Positions 25,019 to 35,157 are shown, counted from the first letter of the stretch. The stretch is 63,122 nt of DNA from an uncultured Collinsella sp. (GCA_900546115.1 URBQ01000010.1:1-63122), one strand, 5' to 3'. A program made the numbers and translations. The notes: generated from the sequence alone by a model not told the origin.

Positions 25019-27127
25019 CTAGGCCTGTTCGGTGCCTGCGGCCTCCAGACCGATCAAACGGAACGGGTCCGCCACGCCGCCGATCGACTTTTGCAGTTCG
25101 CGTTGACGCTGCGAATCCTGCGCGGCCTGCACGGTCAGCGCGCGACGGGCCTCATCGTCGAGCGAACGGTCCTGGCGCAGCTTGGCCTGTGCGGCACGCA
25201 TGCGGCGCTTGATGGTGTAGAGCTCGAGCGTATCGAGCATAAACACGATGTTCGTCTCGGTGGGGTGCTTGCTCGTCGCCGAGATGCGCCCGGCACTCAC
25301 AAGCGTTGCCGCCTCGGGACACACCGAGCGCGCCGCATCCATGCAGGCTGCAGGATCGGTTCCCGGCGGCGTTGCCAGAACGGCCCATGCGATGGACTCG
25401 TGACGTGGGTCAACCCACTCGATAGAGCAGATGCGATCGGCATACGTGCGGAACAGGTCGGGGTAGCTCGTGAGCATGGTCAGCAGCTCACGCTCCCCTG
25501 CCAAGGACTTACGCTCAAGATCAGTAAGAACCATCGGCGCCGCCGCAGCCGGAGCACCCGAACCATCAGTCACAGGTACAGCGCCCATACCATCAGGCGC
25601 GTCGATCGGCGGCAGGTCGTCGACGACCTCCACGGGCGCGGCGCCGTAGGCATCGAGCGGGACGTAGTCATACGGCTCTTCTTCGACCGGCGCGGACACC
25701 GGCGGCGTCGCGCCCGATGCCCAAGCACCGCGAGATGCCCCCTGCGAACCAGACGTCCGACCGCCCGCGCTACCAGAGCGCTCAGCCTGTGCCCGCTGGC
25801 GCTCATAGTTCTGCTCACGACGTCGTTCCGCATCCTCGCGCTTGGCGACATCGCGAAACACACGGCCCGAGCTCGCACGCACTGTCTCCAGATCCAAACC
25901 CAGCAGATCGGCAATCTGAATAAAGTATGTGTCGATCATATAGCTATCGCGCAGCGGATAGATAAGCGTCAGCGCATCTTCCAGCGCCTTGGCACGACCG
26001 CCCGGCGTGGTGATGTCACTCGACTCCTGCAGCGAACGGTAGACAAAGTCCATGAGCGGCTCGGCAGCGTCGATGCGTTTCTGCAGCTCCCCTCCGCCGT
26101 GCGCTGTGATGAACTCCATGGGGTCGTTGCCGTCGGGCAGCACCACGCAGCGCAGGTCCATCGAATCCTGCTCGATAAATTGAATCGCGCGACGGGCGGC
26201 CTTCTGGCCCGCGGCATCGCCATCGAACATATACACGATACGCTTGGCAAAGCGGGTGAGCGTCTTGACGTGATGCTCCGTGAGCGCGGTGCCCAGCGTG
26301 GCGACAACGTTTTTGATCCCCGCCTCCCAGCAGGCGATGCAATCGGTATAGCCCTCCACCACGATGGCCGTATCCTGCGCGACGATAAACTCCTTGGCCC
26401 AGTTAAAGCCATAGAGGTTTCGCTTTTTATGGAACACGCTCGTCTCGGCGGTGTTGAGGTACTTGGGTTGGCCGTCACCCATGATGCGCCCGCCAAAGGC
26501 AATGTTGTGACCCTGCTCGTCAAAGATGGGAAACATCACGCGGTCGTAGAAGCGGTCGGCAAGCTGCCCGCGCCCGCGGCTCACGGCAACGTTGGCGTCG
26601 ATCATCTCCTGCGGGGTAAAACCCGCCTGGGACAGGTGCGACACCAGCGCGTTGCGGCCCGGTGCAAAGCCCAGGCAGTAGCGGCGGCAGACGTCGCCAC
26701 CCATACCACGGCTGGCAAAGTACTCGCGTGGACGGCCGTCCTTACCGCGCATAAGCATGGTGTGGTAGAACTGGGCGGTCTCGGCACACAGATCGTAGAT
26801 GCGGGCACGCTTGGTACCGCGCTCGCGACGATCTCCGGTGTCATGCAGCTCAATACCCGCACGATCGGCCAAATAGCGGATTGACTCGGGAAAGCTCAGG
26901 TTTTCGCGCTTCATGATATAGGTGAAGACGTCGCCGCCTTCGCCGCAGCCAAAGCAGTGCCAGACCTGCGTAGCGGGGATAATGTGGAAAGAAGGCGTCT
27001 TTTCGCCATGGAAGGGGCAGCAACCCCAAAACTCATGGCCGCGGGGCTTGAGCTCAACCGTTTCCTGCACGATGGCAACTAAGTCGGACGCAGCGCGTAC
27101 CTGGTCTTTTTCCTCATCGCTAATCAC
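25019..27127 (-). CDS. dnaG: DNA primase
   Basis: Synthesises RNA primers for DNA replication (702 aa). The N-terminal zinc domain shows GCCPFHGEKTPSF and WHCFGCGEGGD. The Toprim core has VEGYTDCIACWEAG and MFDGDAAGQKAA. A Gly/Ser-rich linker near residues 440-540 leads to a C-terminal helicase-interaction region. The start is GTG at 27127 behind GGGGGTGAG, overlapping ribF by 8 bp. Confidence 0.95.
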   Translation of the reverse strand: MISDEEKDQVRAASDLVAIVQETVELKPRGHEFWGCCPFHGEKTPSFHIIPATQVWHCFGCGEGGDVFTYIMKRENLSFPESIRYLADRAGIELHDTGDRRERGTKRARIYDLCAETAQFYHTMLMRGKDGRPREYFASRGMGGDVCRRYCLGFAPGRNALVSHLSQAGFTPQEMIDANVAVSRGRGQLADRFYDRVMFPIFDEQGHNIAFGGRIMGDGQPKYLNTAETSVFHKKRNLYGFNWAKEFIVAQDTAIVVEGYTDCIACWEAGIKNVVATLGTALTEHHVKTLTRFAKRIVYMFDGDAAGQKAARRAIQFIEQDSMDLRCVVLPDGNDPMEFITAHGGGELQKRIDAAEPLMDFVYRSLQESSDITTPGGRAKALEDALTLIYPLRDSYMIDTYFIQIADLLGLDLETVRASSGRVFRDVAKREDAERRREQNYERQRAQAERSGSAGGRTSGSQGASRGAWASGATPPVSAPVEEEPYDYVPLDAYGAAPVEVVDDLPPIDAPDGMGAVPVTDGSGAPAAAAPMVLTDLERKSLAGERELLTMLTSYPDLFRTYADRICSIEWVDPRHESIAWAVLATPPGTDPAACMDAARSVCPEAATLVSAGRISATSKHPTETNIVFMLDTLELYTIKRRMRAAQAKLRQDRSLDDEARRALTVQAAQDSQRQRELQKSIGGVADPFRLIGLEAAGTEQA

Positions 27128-28127
27128 GGATACTCACCCCCTGCTCACCCAAGTTATGACGGATATCATCGATATTTCCCTCGACGGTCGCGATCAACTC
27201 GTCCAGGGAATCGAACACGCGTGACGGACGCAGCCAGCGCGTAAACGCCAGCGAAACGGAAGCGCCGTACAGGTCGCCCGTATAACCAATTAAGTTAGCC
27301 TCGAGATGCGATGAAGCGGCATCGTCGGCATACGTCGGCGGCAGGCCGACGTTAACGGCAGCAGGCCATACGGTGTCATCGACGAGCACCAGGCCCTCAT
27401 ACACGCCATCGGCAGGCACCTGAATGCCGTCGGGAACCTGCAGGTTTGCCGTGGGAAAGCCCATGCCAGAGCCCTCGTGACGGCCGCGAATAACACCGCC
27501 GCGCAGCATATACGGGCGGCCGAGCAACTCAGCAGCCAGCTCCACATGGCCCTGTCCCAGCTCGTGACGAATGCGGGTGGCGCAAATGGCCTCGCCGCCC
27601 TCGCAAAGCAGGTCGTGACCATACACGTCAACTCCGCGCTCGGAACCCCAGGCGCGCATCTCGGCAACACCAGAAGCACCGCCGCGACCCAGCCTAAAAT
27701 CGCTGCCAACGCGAATCGAACGAATGTCGACCACGCGTGACAACAGTGCGAGAAAACCGACATGGTCGAGCGCCGCAACCTCAGGCGTAAAGGGAACGGC
27801 CACCACTGCATCGACCCCGGTTTGAGCAAGGGCATGCAGACGGTCGGCCGTCGTCATCAATTTTTGAGCGGGCGAAGGGCTCACCACGACGTCCGGGTCG
27901 GGATCGAAGGTAACCACGACCGCGTTACAGCCATGGGCACGGGCATCACAGACAAGCGCTTCGATGAGTTCCTGGTGTCCACGGTGCACACCATCGAAAA
28001 CACCAATGGCGATGGAGGCAGCACCCAAGTGCTCGCACCCATCAAATGCATCGGCAGCAACGATGCGAGCCTCGTCCGACTCGCCCGCGAAAAAGATACG
28101 CGCGAGCTCGCGAGCGGACAACATCAT
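27120..28127 (-). CDS. ribF: bifunctional riboflavin kinase/FAD synthetase
   Basis: Phosphorylates riboflavin to FMN and adenylates FMN to FAD (335 aa). The N-terminal FAD synthetase domain has IGVFDGVHRGHQELI and VVTFDPDP. The C-terminal flavokinase domain has GRHEGSGMGFPTANL. It overlaps truB by 4 bp and dnaG by 8 bp, so it is part of one long operon. Confidence 0.94.
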   Translation of the reverse strand: MMLSARELARIFFAGESDEARIVAADAFDGCEHLGAASIAIGVFDGVHRGHQELIEALVCDARAHGCNAVVVTFDPDPDVVVSPSPAQKLMTTADRLHALAQTGVDAVVAVPFTPEVAALDHVGFLALLSRVVDIRSIRVGSDFRLGRGGASGVAEMRAWGSERGVDVYGHDLLCEGGEAICATRIRHELGQGHVELAAELLGRPYMLRGGVIRGRHEGSGMGFPTANLQVPDGIQVPADGVYEGLVLVDDTVWPAAVNVGLPPTYADDAASSHLEANLIGYTGDLYGASVSLAFTRWLRPSRVFDSLDELIATVEGNIDDIRHNLGEQGVSIRD

Positions 28128-29056
28128 CGAACACCGCCGATTGCCTGCGGAAACACGTGCTCCATGACAAAGCGGCCACTCTCAATGCGGGCGAGCGCCT
28201 TGAGTCCCCCATCGAGCACCAACGCAAAAGGCGCCTTCGCGGTATCGAAATCGGCAAGCGCACGCTCAACGGGAATGCGTCGGCCGCAGAGCAGGTCGTC
28301 GGCAAGATTGCCCGGCAAGTCAACACGCGTGGCGCCCAGGGCCGCAATGGGATCCAGGGCAAAGCCAGCCGCGGACTCGGGGGAAAGTTCCTCGACCGCA
28401 TGACAAGCGCCAATGGAAACAACACCGGAGGCCGTGCGGCGCAACGCGGAAATGTGCGCGGCGCTCTCACAGGCGCGGCCCAAGTCGCGAGCGAGCGCAC
28501 GGATATAGGTGCCCTTGCTCACCGAGAACGCCACGGTCCACACACACGTATCACCTTCGCCGCCCACGGCGATCAGGTCGGCGGCATAGACCTCGACAGG
28601 GCGCGGAGGTAGGTCCACCGCATTGCCCTCGCGAGCAGACTTGTAGGCGCGAACGCCATTGACCGAGATAGCCGAAAACGCCGGCGGCACCTGCATCTGC
28701 GGACCCAGCATAGCCGCCAAGCGCTCACGGGCATAGGCAGGATCGCGCAGCTCGTTGGCAATAGCCACCGTGCGGACCGCCTCGCCCTCCGCATCATCGG
28801 TATTGGTCTCGGCGCCAAACGAGATGTCGGCGACATAGCTTTTGGTATCGAGGGTTAGCATGCCCAGCAAACGAGTAGCCTGGCCAACACCCACCACCAT
28901 GACACCCGATGCCATGGGGTCGAGCGTGCCGGCATGGCCGACGCGACGCTCATGGAGGGCGCGCCGACATTGCGAGACCACATCGTGGGACGTGCAGCCC
29001 ACCGGCTTATCGACGGCGAGCAGCATATTCAGTTGAGAAGGCGTACGACGAGCCAT
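28124..29056 (-). CDS. truB: tRNA pseudouridine(55) synthase TruB
   Basis: Isomerises U55 in the T arm of tRNAs (310 aa). The catalytic aspartate is in GHAGTLDPMASGVMVVGVG. KPVGCTSHDV and the GTYIRALARDLG motif are also present. It follows nrnA by 15 bp in the infB-rbfA-nrnA-truB-ribF order common in Gram-positive bacteria. Confidence 0.95.
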   Translation of the reverse strand: MARRTPSQLNMLLAVDKPVGCTSHDVVSQCRRALHERRVGHAGTLDPMASGVMVVGVGQATRLLGMLTLDTKSYVADISFGAETNTDDAEGEAVRTVAIANELRDPAYARERLAAMLGPQMQVPPAFSAISVNGVRAYKSAREGNAVDLPPRPVEVYAADLIAVGGEGDTCVWTVAFSVSKGTYIRALARDLGRACESAAHISALRRTASGVVSIGACHAVEELSPESAAGFALDPIAALGATRVDLPGNLADDLLCGRRIPVERALADFDTAKAPFALVLDGGLKALARIESGRFVMEHVFPQAIGGVR

Positions 29057-29071
29057 GTACCATCCAAAAAG

Positions 29072-30115
29072 TTAAAGCTCGACGGTCACTGAAGCGGGAT
29101 CCTCCCCTACCAGCTCGGCCAGCATGGGAAGTGCCACGGTGAGCGTCTCGAGAATCGTTCCGTTGTTGGAGAAACCGGCGGCAGCGGGATGTCCGCCTCC
29201 GCCAAAAGCAGCAGCGATCTCGGACACGTTGAGGTCGCCCTTGGAGCGCAGGTTGCCGCGCACCTTGCTATCGCCCTCAATGCCCTTCAGGAACAGGCAG
29301 ACTTCGACGCCCATCACCGAGCGAACCACATCGACCAGGCCGTCGCACTCATCCGAGGTGACACCGCAAGCCTCAAGGTCACTCTGGTACGCGTAACTAT
29401 ACGCGACGCGCCCGTGGGCCACCGTCTTGATGCGGCCCATAACGATGGACTTGAGGTGCAAAAACTCAACGCGCATGCTCTGGTAGACCTCGAGTGCCAC
29501 ACGCGCCGGATCGGCACCGTGGGCAACCAGACGCGAGGCTGCATGGAACGCGGCGGCATCGGCGTTTTGATACTGAAAACGACCGGTATCGGTCACCAGG
29601 CCGCACAGCAGGCAGGTCGCGACACCATCGCGAGCCACAATGCCGCAATTGTCCAAAAAGCGGTCGATGATCATGGCGCAGGCCGCGGCGTCGACGCACC
29701 TCAGGCTCAGCTCGGCAAATTCCTCGCGCGCCGGATGGTGATCGAAGCACACCACATGCGACGAGCGGCGGAGCACCTCGGCGGAGTTGTTCAGACGCTC
29801 GACGACCGGCACGTCCACCGAAATGAACAGGTCCGGATTGCCAGTATACGCAGATGCCGGCACCAGACGGTCGGCACCCTCCATAAAGCGGTAGATGCGC
29901 GGAACCGGGTCATCGTCTGCCAGCAGCAGGGCAATGTCCTTGTTGGGAAAAAACTTCCTAAGCGAGAGGCCCAGACCCAGCACGGAGCCCAGGGCGTCGC
30001 CATCGGGAGAAGTGTGTCCCGAAATCGCAATGGAGGACGCACCCTCGATGAGCTCGAGGATGCGTCGCTGAATATCTGCAGACTCGCACGAGGCGAGGTC
30101 GGCGGAATTAGTCAT
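29072..30115 (-). CDS. nrnA: DHH/DHHA1 phosphoesterase (NrnA-like)
   Basis: A 347-aa bifunctional oligoribonuclease / 3'-phosphoadenosine 5'-phosphate phosphatase family member that clears nanoRNA and PAP. Motifs are GHTSPDGDALGS, VCFDHHPAREEF (DHH) and, in the DHHA1 domain, FGGGGHPAAAGF, giving the metal and substrate sites. It overlaps rbfA by 8 bp. Confidence 0.9.
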   Translation of the reverse strand: MTNSADLASCESADIQRRILELIEGASSIAISGHTSPDGDALGSVLGLGLSLRKFFPNKDIALLLADDDPVPRIYRFMEGADRLVPASAYTGNPDLFISVDVPVVERLNNSAEVLRRSSHVVCFDHHPAREEFAELSLRCVDAAACAMIIDRFLDNCGIVARDGVATCLLCGLVTDTGRFQYQNADAAAFHAASRLVAHGADPARVALEVYQSMRVEFLHLKSIVMGRIKTVAHGRVAYSYAYQSDLEACGVTSDECDGLVDVVRSVMGVEVCLFLKGIEGDSKVRGNLRSKGDLNVSEIAAAFGGGGHPAAAGFSNNGTILETLTVALPMLAELVGEDPASVTVEL

Positions 30116-30518
30116 CTAAAGCTGCCTCCTGGGCGGCATCCGCTATCGGATAGCCGTCCTCGTCCTTTTCGATCGCAAGCGTGGCGGGAACGTTTTCCAG
30201 CGCACGCGTGATGCGCTCGGCCTCATCGGTCGAGCGATCGATGCGAAAATCGAGCTCGGGCGTAACACGCCAATCGAGCGAGCGAGCCAACAGGCTGCGA
30301 ATACGGCCCTTAGCGCTTGCGAGCGCCTCCATGACCTCGTCGTAGCGGCTCGCATCGCACGACACGTACACACGCGCGAACGAACGGTCCACCGCGACCT
30401 CGACCGCGGTCAAAGTAACCAGGTCGAGACGCGGATCGGAAACCTCAAAGAGCAGGATATAACCGAGCTTCTCGCGAAGCTGCTCGCCCAGACGGCGGGT
30501 TGCCTGCGTTTGCTTCAT
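30108..30518 (-). CDS. rbfA: 30S ribosome-binding factor A
   Basis: KH-type assembly factor for the 16S rRNA 5' end (136 aa). It starts KQTQATRRLGEQLREKLGYI, has the family segment DPRLDLVTLTAVEVAVD with AKVYVS-like FARVYVS, and an acidic C-terminal tail. It lies 11 bp after infB. GGGGG precedes the ATG. Confidence 0.93.
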   Translation of the reverse strand: MKQTQATRRLGEQLREKLGYILLFEVSDPRLDLVTLTAVEVAVDRSFARVYVSCDASRYDEVMEALASAKGRIRSLLARSLDWRVTPELDFRIDRSTDEAERITRALENVPATLAIEKDEDGYPIADAAQEAALDD

Positions 30519-30529
30519 AGCGCTACCCC

Positions 30530-33244
30530 CTACTCGGTACGGGCAACCTGGTCGATGCGGTAACCCTCGATCTGGTCGCCGGGCTTGATGTCCTGGAAGT
30601 TCTCCAGGCCAATGCCGCCCTCGGAACCGCTCTTGAGGCTCTTGGCCTCGTCCTTGTAGTGGCGCATCGAGGCGATCTTGCCGTTGAAGACCACGATGCC
30701 GTCGCGCACCAGACGCACGGAATCGGTCGCGGCGATCTCGCCCTCTTCGACACGGACACCGGCGGCGATACCGACTTTGGGCACCTTAAAGGTGTCCAGG
30801 ACGGTCGCGGTACCCGTGGAGACCTCGACCTCGGTGGGCTTGAGCATGCCGATACGGGCAGCGTCGAGCTCCTCGAGGCACTTGTAGATGACGTCGTAGC
30901 AACGAATCTCGACGCCCTCGCGCTCGGCGGCGGAACGGGCCTTACCGTCGGGGCGGACGCCAAAGCCGATGATGATGGCGTTGGAGGCGTCGGCCAGGAC
31001 GACGTCGGTCTCGTTGATGGCGCCAACGGCAGAGTGTATCGTGTTGATGCGAACCTCGGACTGATCCATCTTGTCGAGCGAATCCTGAAGGGCCTCGATG
31101 GAACCCTGGACGTCGGCCTTGATGATGAGGTTGAGCTCCTTGACCTCGGCGTCGGCAATGGTCTCGAAGAGGTTCTCGAGCGTGACGTGCTTGACGCGGC
31201 TCTGCTCCTCGATACGGGCCTTGAGCGAACGCTCGTCGGCCAGCGCACGAGCCTCGCGCTCGTCCTCGAACACGCGGAACTCGTCACCGGCGTTGGGTAC
31301 GGACTGCAGACCCAGGATCTCGACGGCGTCGGAGGGACCGGCCTCGGTGACAGCGCGGCCCTTGGGGTCGAGCATGGCGCGGACGCGGCCGTAGGTGAGG
31401 CCGGCGACAAGCGTATCGCCCACGTGCAGGGTACCGCGGGTCACGAGCACGGTAGCGACCGAGCCGCGGCCCTTGTCGAGCTTGGCCTCGAGGACGTTGC
31501 CGGAGGCAAAGGTGTCCGGGTTGGCCTTGAGCTCGAGCACGTCGGCCTGGAGCAGCACGGTCTCCAGAAGGTCGTCGATACCGATCTTCTGCTTGGCCGA
31601 GATGTTGACGAACATGTTCTGTCCGCCCCACTCCTCGGGGATGACACCGTACTCGGTGAGCTCCTGGCGCACGCGGTCAGGGTTGGCACCCGGCTTATCG
31701 ATCTTGTTGACGGCGACGACGATGGGTACGCCGGCGGCCTTGGCGTGGTTGATCGACTCGACGGTCTGGGGCATGACGCCGTCGTCGGCAGCCACGATTA
31801 GAATGACGATATCGGTCACCTTGGCACCACGGGCACGCATGGCCGTAAAGGTGGCGTGACCCGGGGTATCGATGAAGGTGATCTTGCGGTCGTTGATCAT
31901 AACCTGCGAAGCGCCGATTGCCTGGGTAATGCCGCCCGCCTCGCCGGCAGCGACACCGGTGTGACGGATGGCGTCGAGGAGGCTCGTCTTGCCGTGGTCG
32001 ACGTGGCCCATGACGGTGACGACCGGGGCGCGCGGCTTAAGGTCGGCGGGATCGTCGTAGAACGAGAAGGTGTTCTCCTCCTCGGGGGTGATGATCTTGA
32101 TCTGACGGCCCAGGTCGTCGGCAACGAGCTCGATGAGGTCGTCGGACATGGACTGCGTCATGGTGAGCGGCGTGCCCAGCAGGAACAGGCGCTTGATGAT
32201 GTCGTTGGCCGGAACGTCAAGCGCCTCGGCGAGCTCCTGGACGGTAACGCCTTGGGAGACCTTGATGGCGTCGAGCTCCTCGGGGTTCACGCCCTGGGCC
32301 AGCGCCTCCTCTATCTTGCGCTCCTCCTGAGCCTTGGCAGCCTCGCGCTCGCGCTTCTCCTTGCGCTTCTTGCGGCGACCGGTGGACTCGCGAGAGGCCT
32401 CCTCGACGGCAGCTCGAGCCTCCTCGAGCACCTTCTCGCGGCTGTACTCCTCGGCCTCGCGAGCCATGCGGCTGTAGTGGTCCTCTTCGTTGTTGTGACC
32501 GCCCTTGCGCTTCTTGCCCTTGCCCTGCTTGTCGGGGTTGGGGAAGTCCATACCGGCAGCGACGTTGTTGCTGGCATTGGTGCGATGGCTGTGCGGGCGG
32601 TTCTCGGAGGCATTGCGCTCGGAGTTGTTATCGGAGGCGTTGCGATCGTTACGACGGCCACCGCGACGGTCGTTGTTGCCGCCACGACGGTTGCCGCGCT
32701 CGGCAGCGCGCTCGGCCTTGGCCTTCTGCTCGGCGTCCTTCTTCTCCTTGAGCACGGTCTCCTGTGCGGCGATCTGGTCAAGCAGAGAGCGGAAACGCGA
32801 ACCGGAGTCGGAAGCGGGAACGGCGCGGCGCTGGGCCTCGCGGGCAGCCTCCTCCTTCTCGCGAGCAAGACGCTCCTGCTCGGCCTTCTTCTTGGCCTCG
32901 GCCTCGGCACGGGCGGCCTCCTCGGCAGCCTGGGCGGCGGCGAACTGACGGCGCTCCTCCTCGCGTGCCTTCTCGGCGGCGATGCGCTCGCGCTCGGCCT
33001 CGGCAGCGCGTGCTGCCTCCTCGGCGGCAGCGGCCTGCTCCTCGGCCTGCTTGGCGGCCTCGACTTCCTGGGCGCGGGCCTCGATCACCGAGGCGAGCTG
33101 CTTGCGGACCATGGCGACGTAAGCGTCCTCCAGGGCGGAGGAAGCGGACTTAGCGGGAATCTTCATTTCGGCGAGATGACCCATCAGTTCCTTAGAGGTC
33201 ATGCCGAACTCTTTGGCCAGGGTGGACACACGGACTTTTGCCAT
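30530..33244 (-). CDS. infB: translation initiation factor IF-2
   Basis: GTPase that brings initiator tRNA to the 30S subunit (904 aa). The first about 290 residues are charged low complexity: Ala/Glu-rich coiled coil, then Arg/Gly/Asn-rich repeats (RRGGNNDRRGGRRND). The G domain begins MGHVDHGKTSLLDAI and includes FIDTPGHATFTAMRARGA. Beta-barrel and C-terminal domains follow. It lies 91 bp after nusA. Confidence 0.96.
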   Translation of the reverse strand: MAKVRVSTLAKEFGMTSKELMGHLAEMKIPAKSASSALEDAYVAMVRKQLASVIEARAQEVEAAKQAEEQAAAAEEAARAAEAERERIAAEKAREEERRQFAAAQAAEEAARAEAEAKKKAEQERLAREKEEAAREAQRRAVPASDSGSRFRSLLDQIAAQETVLKEKKDAEQKAKAERAAERGNRRGGNNDRRGGRRNDRNASDNNSERNASENRPHSHRTNASNNVAAGMDFPNPDKQGKGKKRKGGHNNEEDHYSRMAREAEEYSREKVLEEARAAVEEASRESTGRRKKRKEKREREAAKAQEERKIEEALAQGVNPEELDAIKVSQGVTVQELAEALDVPANDIIKRLFLLGTPLTMTQSMSDDLIELVADDLGRQIKIITPEEENTFSFYDDPADLKPRAPVVTVMGHVDHGKTSLLDAIRHTGVAAGEAGGITQAIGASQVMINDRKITFIDTPGHATFTAMRARGAKVTDIVILIVAADDGVMPQTVESINHAKAAGVPIVVAVNKIDKPGANPDRVRQELTEYGVIPEEWGGQNMFVNISAKQKIGIDDLLETVLLQADVLELKANPDTFASGNVLEAKLDKGRGSVATVLVTRGTLHVGDTLVAGLTYGRVRAMLDPKGRAVTEAGPSDAVEILGLQSVPNAGDEFRVFEDEREARALADERSLKARIEEQSRVKHVTLENLFETIADAEVKELNLIIKADVQGSIEALQDSLDKMDQSEVRINTIHSAVGAINETDVVLADASNAIIIGFGVRPDGKARSAAEREGVEIRCYDVIYKCLEELDAARIGMLKPTEVEVSTGTATVLDTFKVPKVGIAAGVRVEEGEIAATDSVRLVRDGIVVFNGKIASMRHYKDEAKSLKSGSEGGIGLENFQDIKPGDQIEGYRIDQVARTE

Positions 33245-33335
33245 ATGACTTCACCTACCCTTTCTGGCACCTTGGGTGCCTAGAGACTGAACGAGCGTGG
33301 GGTATGCGCTGGGACCTGCCCGGCGCGACCGCGCG

Positions 33336-34583
33336 CTAGATCAGGTCCTCCGCATCATCGAAGGCGTCGGTGTCGTGGACACCGCAGAAACGGGAGCCGG
33401 GACGGGCCTGGTTGCGGCACTGGATGCCGTCCTCGGACACGAACTCGCAGCGACGGACGTCCTCGTCCTCCTCGTCACCGATCAGGTCGGCGGCGGGCTC
33501 CTCGTGAACGGGAACGTTCTTGAGGATGTCGGCGGCAAGCGTCTCGGACTTGATGTCGATGTGCCAGCCGGTCAGGCGCGCGGCGAGGCGGGCGTTCTGG
33601 CCCTCCTTGCCGATGGCGAGGGACAGCTGGTCGTCGGGGACGATGACGCCGGCGTAGGCCTTCTCCTCGTCAATGAGGACGCGGGTGACCTTAGCGGGCG
33701 ACAGGGCGTTGGCGACGTAGACGGCAGGATCGGCATCCCACAGGATGACGTCGACGCGCTCGCCACGGAGCTCGCCCACGACAGCGCGAACACGGCTGCC
33801 CTTGGGGCCGACGCAGGCGCCCACGGGATCCAGGCGGTCGTCGAGCGAGTGGACGGCAACCTTGGAACGCTGGCCGGGCTCGCGGGCGATCGACTTGATC
33901 TGGACGGTGCCCTCATAGATCTCGGGCACCTCCTGCTCAAACAGACGACGCATGAGCTCGGGGTGGGTACGGGAGATGACAATCGGCGGACGGCTGTGCT
34001 CGCCACGAACCGGCTGCAGGTTGGAGTTGGGGTCGCGAACGTCGATGATCACGGCCTTGATATGCTGGTTGTGCAGGTAGCGCTCGCCCATCGGACGCTC
34101 GTTGCGCTCGTTCTCGTAACGGCGCTGATCAAAGTGCGGAAGCTCGGCCTCGACGCCTTCGCGAATTTTGACGATCGTGAAGTCGGGCGTGGACTGCAGC
34201 ACGGTACCACTGATGAGGTCACCGATGCGGCCGGAGAACTCCTCATAGATCTGCTCGCGGGCGGAGTTGCGCACGATGGCGTTGATCTCGGCCTTGGCGT
34301 GCTGGGCAGCGATGCGGCTCGTGTTCTTGGGGGTGACGTCGATCTCCTCGAACTCGGTGAAGTTGCCCTCCTCGTCCATGGAATCGTCGATCGGCTCCAG
34401 GCGGTAGACGTAGATCTTGCCGGTGGTGCGGTCGATGGTCACCTTGGCGCCCCACTCAAGATGCAGGATCTCGGCATAGCTCTTGGCGAGCGACTGCTCC
34501 AGGCGGTCGATCAGGTAGAGCTGGTCGATGTGCTTCTCCTGGCAAAGCTCCATCAGGGCGGACATCATGTCGGATGCTGCCAT
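33336..34583 (-). CDS. nusA: transcription termination/antitermination factor NusA
   Basis: RNA-polymerase-associated factor (415 aa) controlling pausing, termination and antitermination. It has an N-terminal polymerase-binding domain, an S1 domain (about 130-200) and two KH domains with GPKGSRVRAVVGEL and IGKEGQNARLAARL. Unusually, the last about 40 residues carry a Cys-x9-Cys-x8-Cys-x2-His pattern (RCEFVSEDGIQCRN ... RFCGVH) typical of short zinc-binding tags. The separate ylxR gene expected between nusA and infB is absent. Confidence 0.94.
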   Translation of the reverse strand: MAASDMMSALMELCQEKHIDQLYLIDRLEQSLAKSYAEILHLEWGAKVTIDRTTGKIYVYRLEPIDDSMDEEGNFTEFEEIDVTPKNTSRIAAQHAKAEINAIVRNSAREQIYEEFSGRIGDLISGTVLQSTPDFTIVKIREGVEAELPHFDQRRYENERNERPMGERYLHNQHIKAVIIDVRDPNSNLQPVRGEHSRPPIVISRTHPELMRRLFEQEVPEIYEGTVQIKSIAREPGQRSKVAVHSLDDRLDPVGACVGPKGSRVRAVVGELRGERVDVILWDADPAVYVANALSPAKVTRVLIDEEKAYAGVIVPDDQLSLAIGKEGQNARLAARLTGWHIDIKSETLAADILKNVPVHEEPAADLIGDEEDEDVRRCEFVSEDGIQCRNQARPGSRFCGVHDTDAFDDAEDLI

Positions 34584-34584
34584 C

Positions 34585-35079
34585 TTACTTTCCTTCCTTC
34601 GCGGGCTTGAAGTCGTAGGTGGGCTTCAACTTGCACTTTTTTACATCAGAGAAATCGAGGGTGACGGACTCGCCGTCCTCGAGCTCGAGGGTCACGTCGG
34701 TCTCGGTCGCAGCGGCAATCTTGCCGGCGTACTTGCGACGGCCCTCGGTAGCGGTGGAGGTGAGCTCACAGTTCTCGCCCACAAAGCGGGCAAAGTCACT
34801 CGGGCGGCGCAGCGGGCGCGCCATACCCGGGCTCGACACCTCGAGCGTATAGCTCGAAGAGATAGGGTCGAGCTCCTCAATCACATCGCCGACCCACTTG
34901 GTGTTGGCCGTGACGTCGTTGAGAGACAGGCTCTGACCCTCGGCACCCTCGATACGCACGCGCACGCAGGGGGCCTTGGTGGCGCCCACGAGCTCGACGT
35001 CGACGATGTCGACATCGTGCTGGGGAGCGACGGCCTCGAGCGCGTCGATGATCGCCTGCTCGGTCTTGGTCTTGACCAT
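34585..35079 (-). CDS. rimP: ribosome maturation factor RimP
   Basis: 30S subunit assembly factor (164 aa). It shows VDIVDVELVGATKAPCVRVRI, LEVSSPGMARPL and a C-terminal SH3-like barrel (VTLELEDGESVTLDF). GGAGG lies 7 nt before the ATG at 35079; the much longer open frame runs through promoter and terminator sequence and is not coding. First gene of the rimP-nusA-infB operon. Confidence 0.93.
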   Translation of the reverse strand: MVKTKTEQAIIDALEAVAPQHDVDIVDVELVGATKAPCVRVRIEGAEGQSLSLNDVTANTKWVGDVIEELDPISSSYTLEVSSPGMARPLRRPSDFARFVGENCELTSTATEGRRKYAGKIAAATETDVTLELEDGESVTLDFSDVKKCKLKPTYDFKPAKEGK

Positions 35080-35099
35080 TGCGGCACCTCCATCCATAC

Positions 35100-35131
35100 A
35101 AAAAAGAAGCGGGGCCGAAACCCCACTTCTT
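35100..35131 (-). terminator. terminator-like hairpin in the rimP leader (attenuator candidate)
   Basis: On the minus strand AGAAGTGGGG-TTTCGG-CCCCGCTTCT forms a 10-bp stem with one mismatch, followed by T5. It ends about 20 nt before the rimP start and lies downstream of the only good promoter, so transcription must pass it to reach rimP-nusA-infB. Confidence 0.75.
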
Positions 35132-35157
35132 TCAATTACAACTTCATTTGCAAGCAA

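Noticed and set aside
3297..34610. Long plus-strand open frames opposite ftsH, recG, infB, nusA and other minus-strand genes
   Set aside because: They are antisense shadows produced by high-GC codon bias; they lack ribosome binding sites and family motifs.
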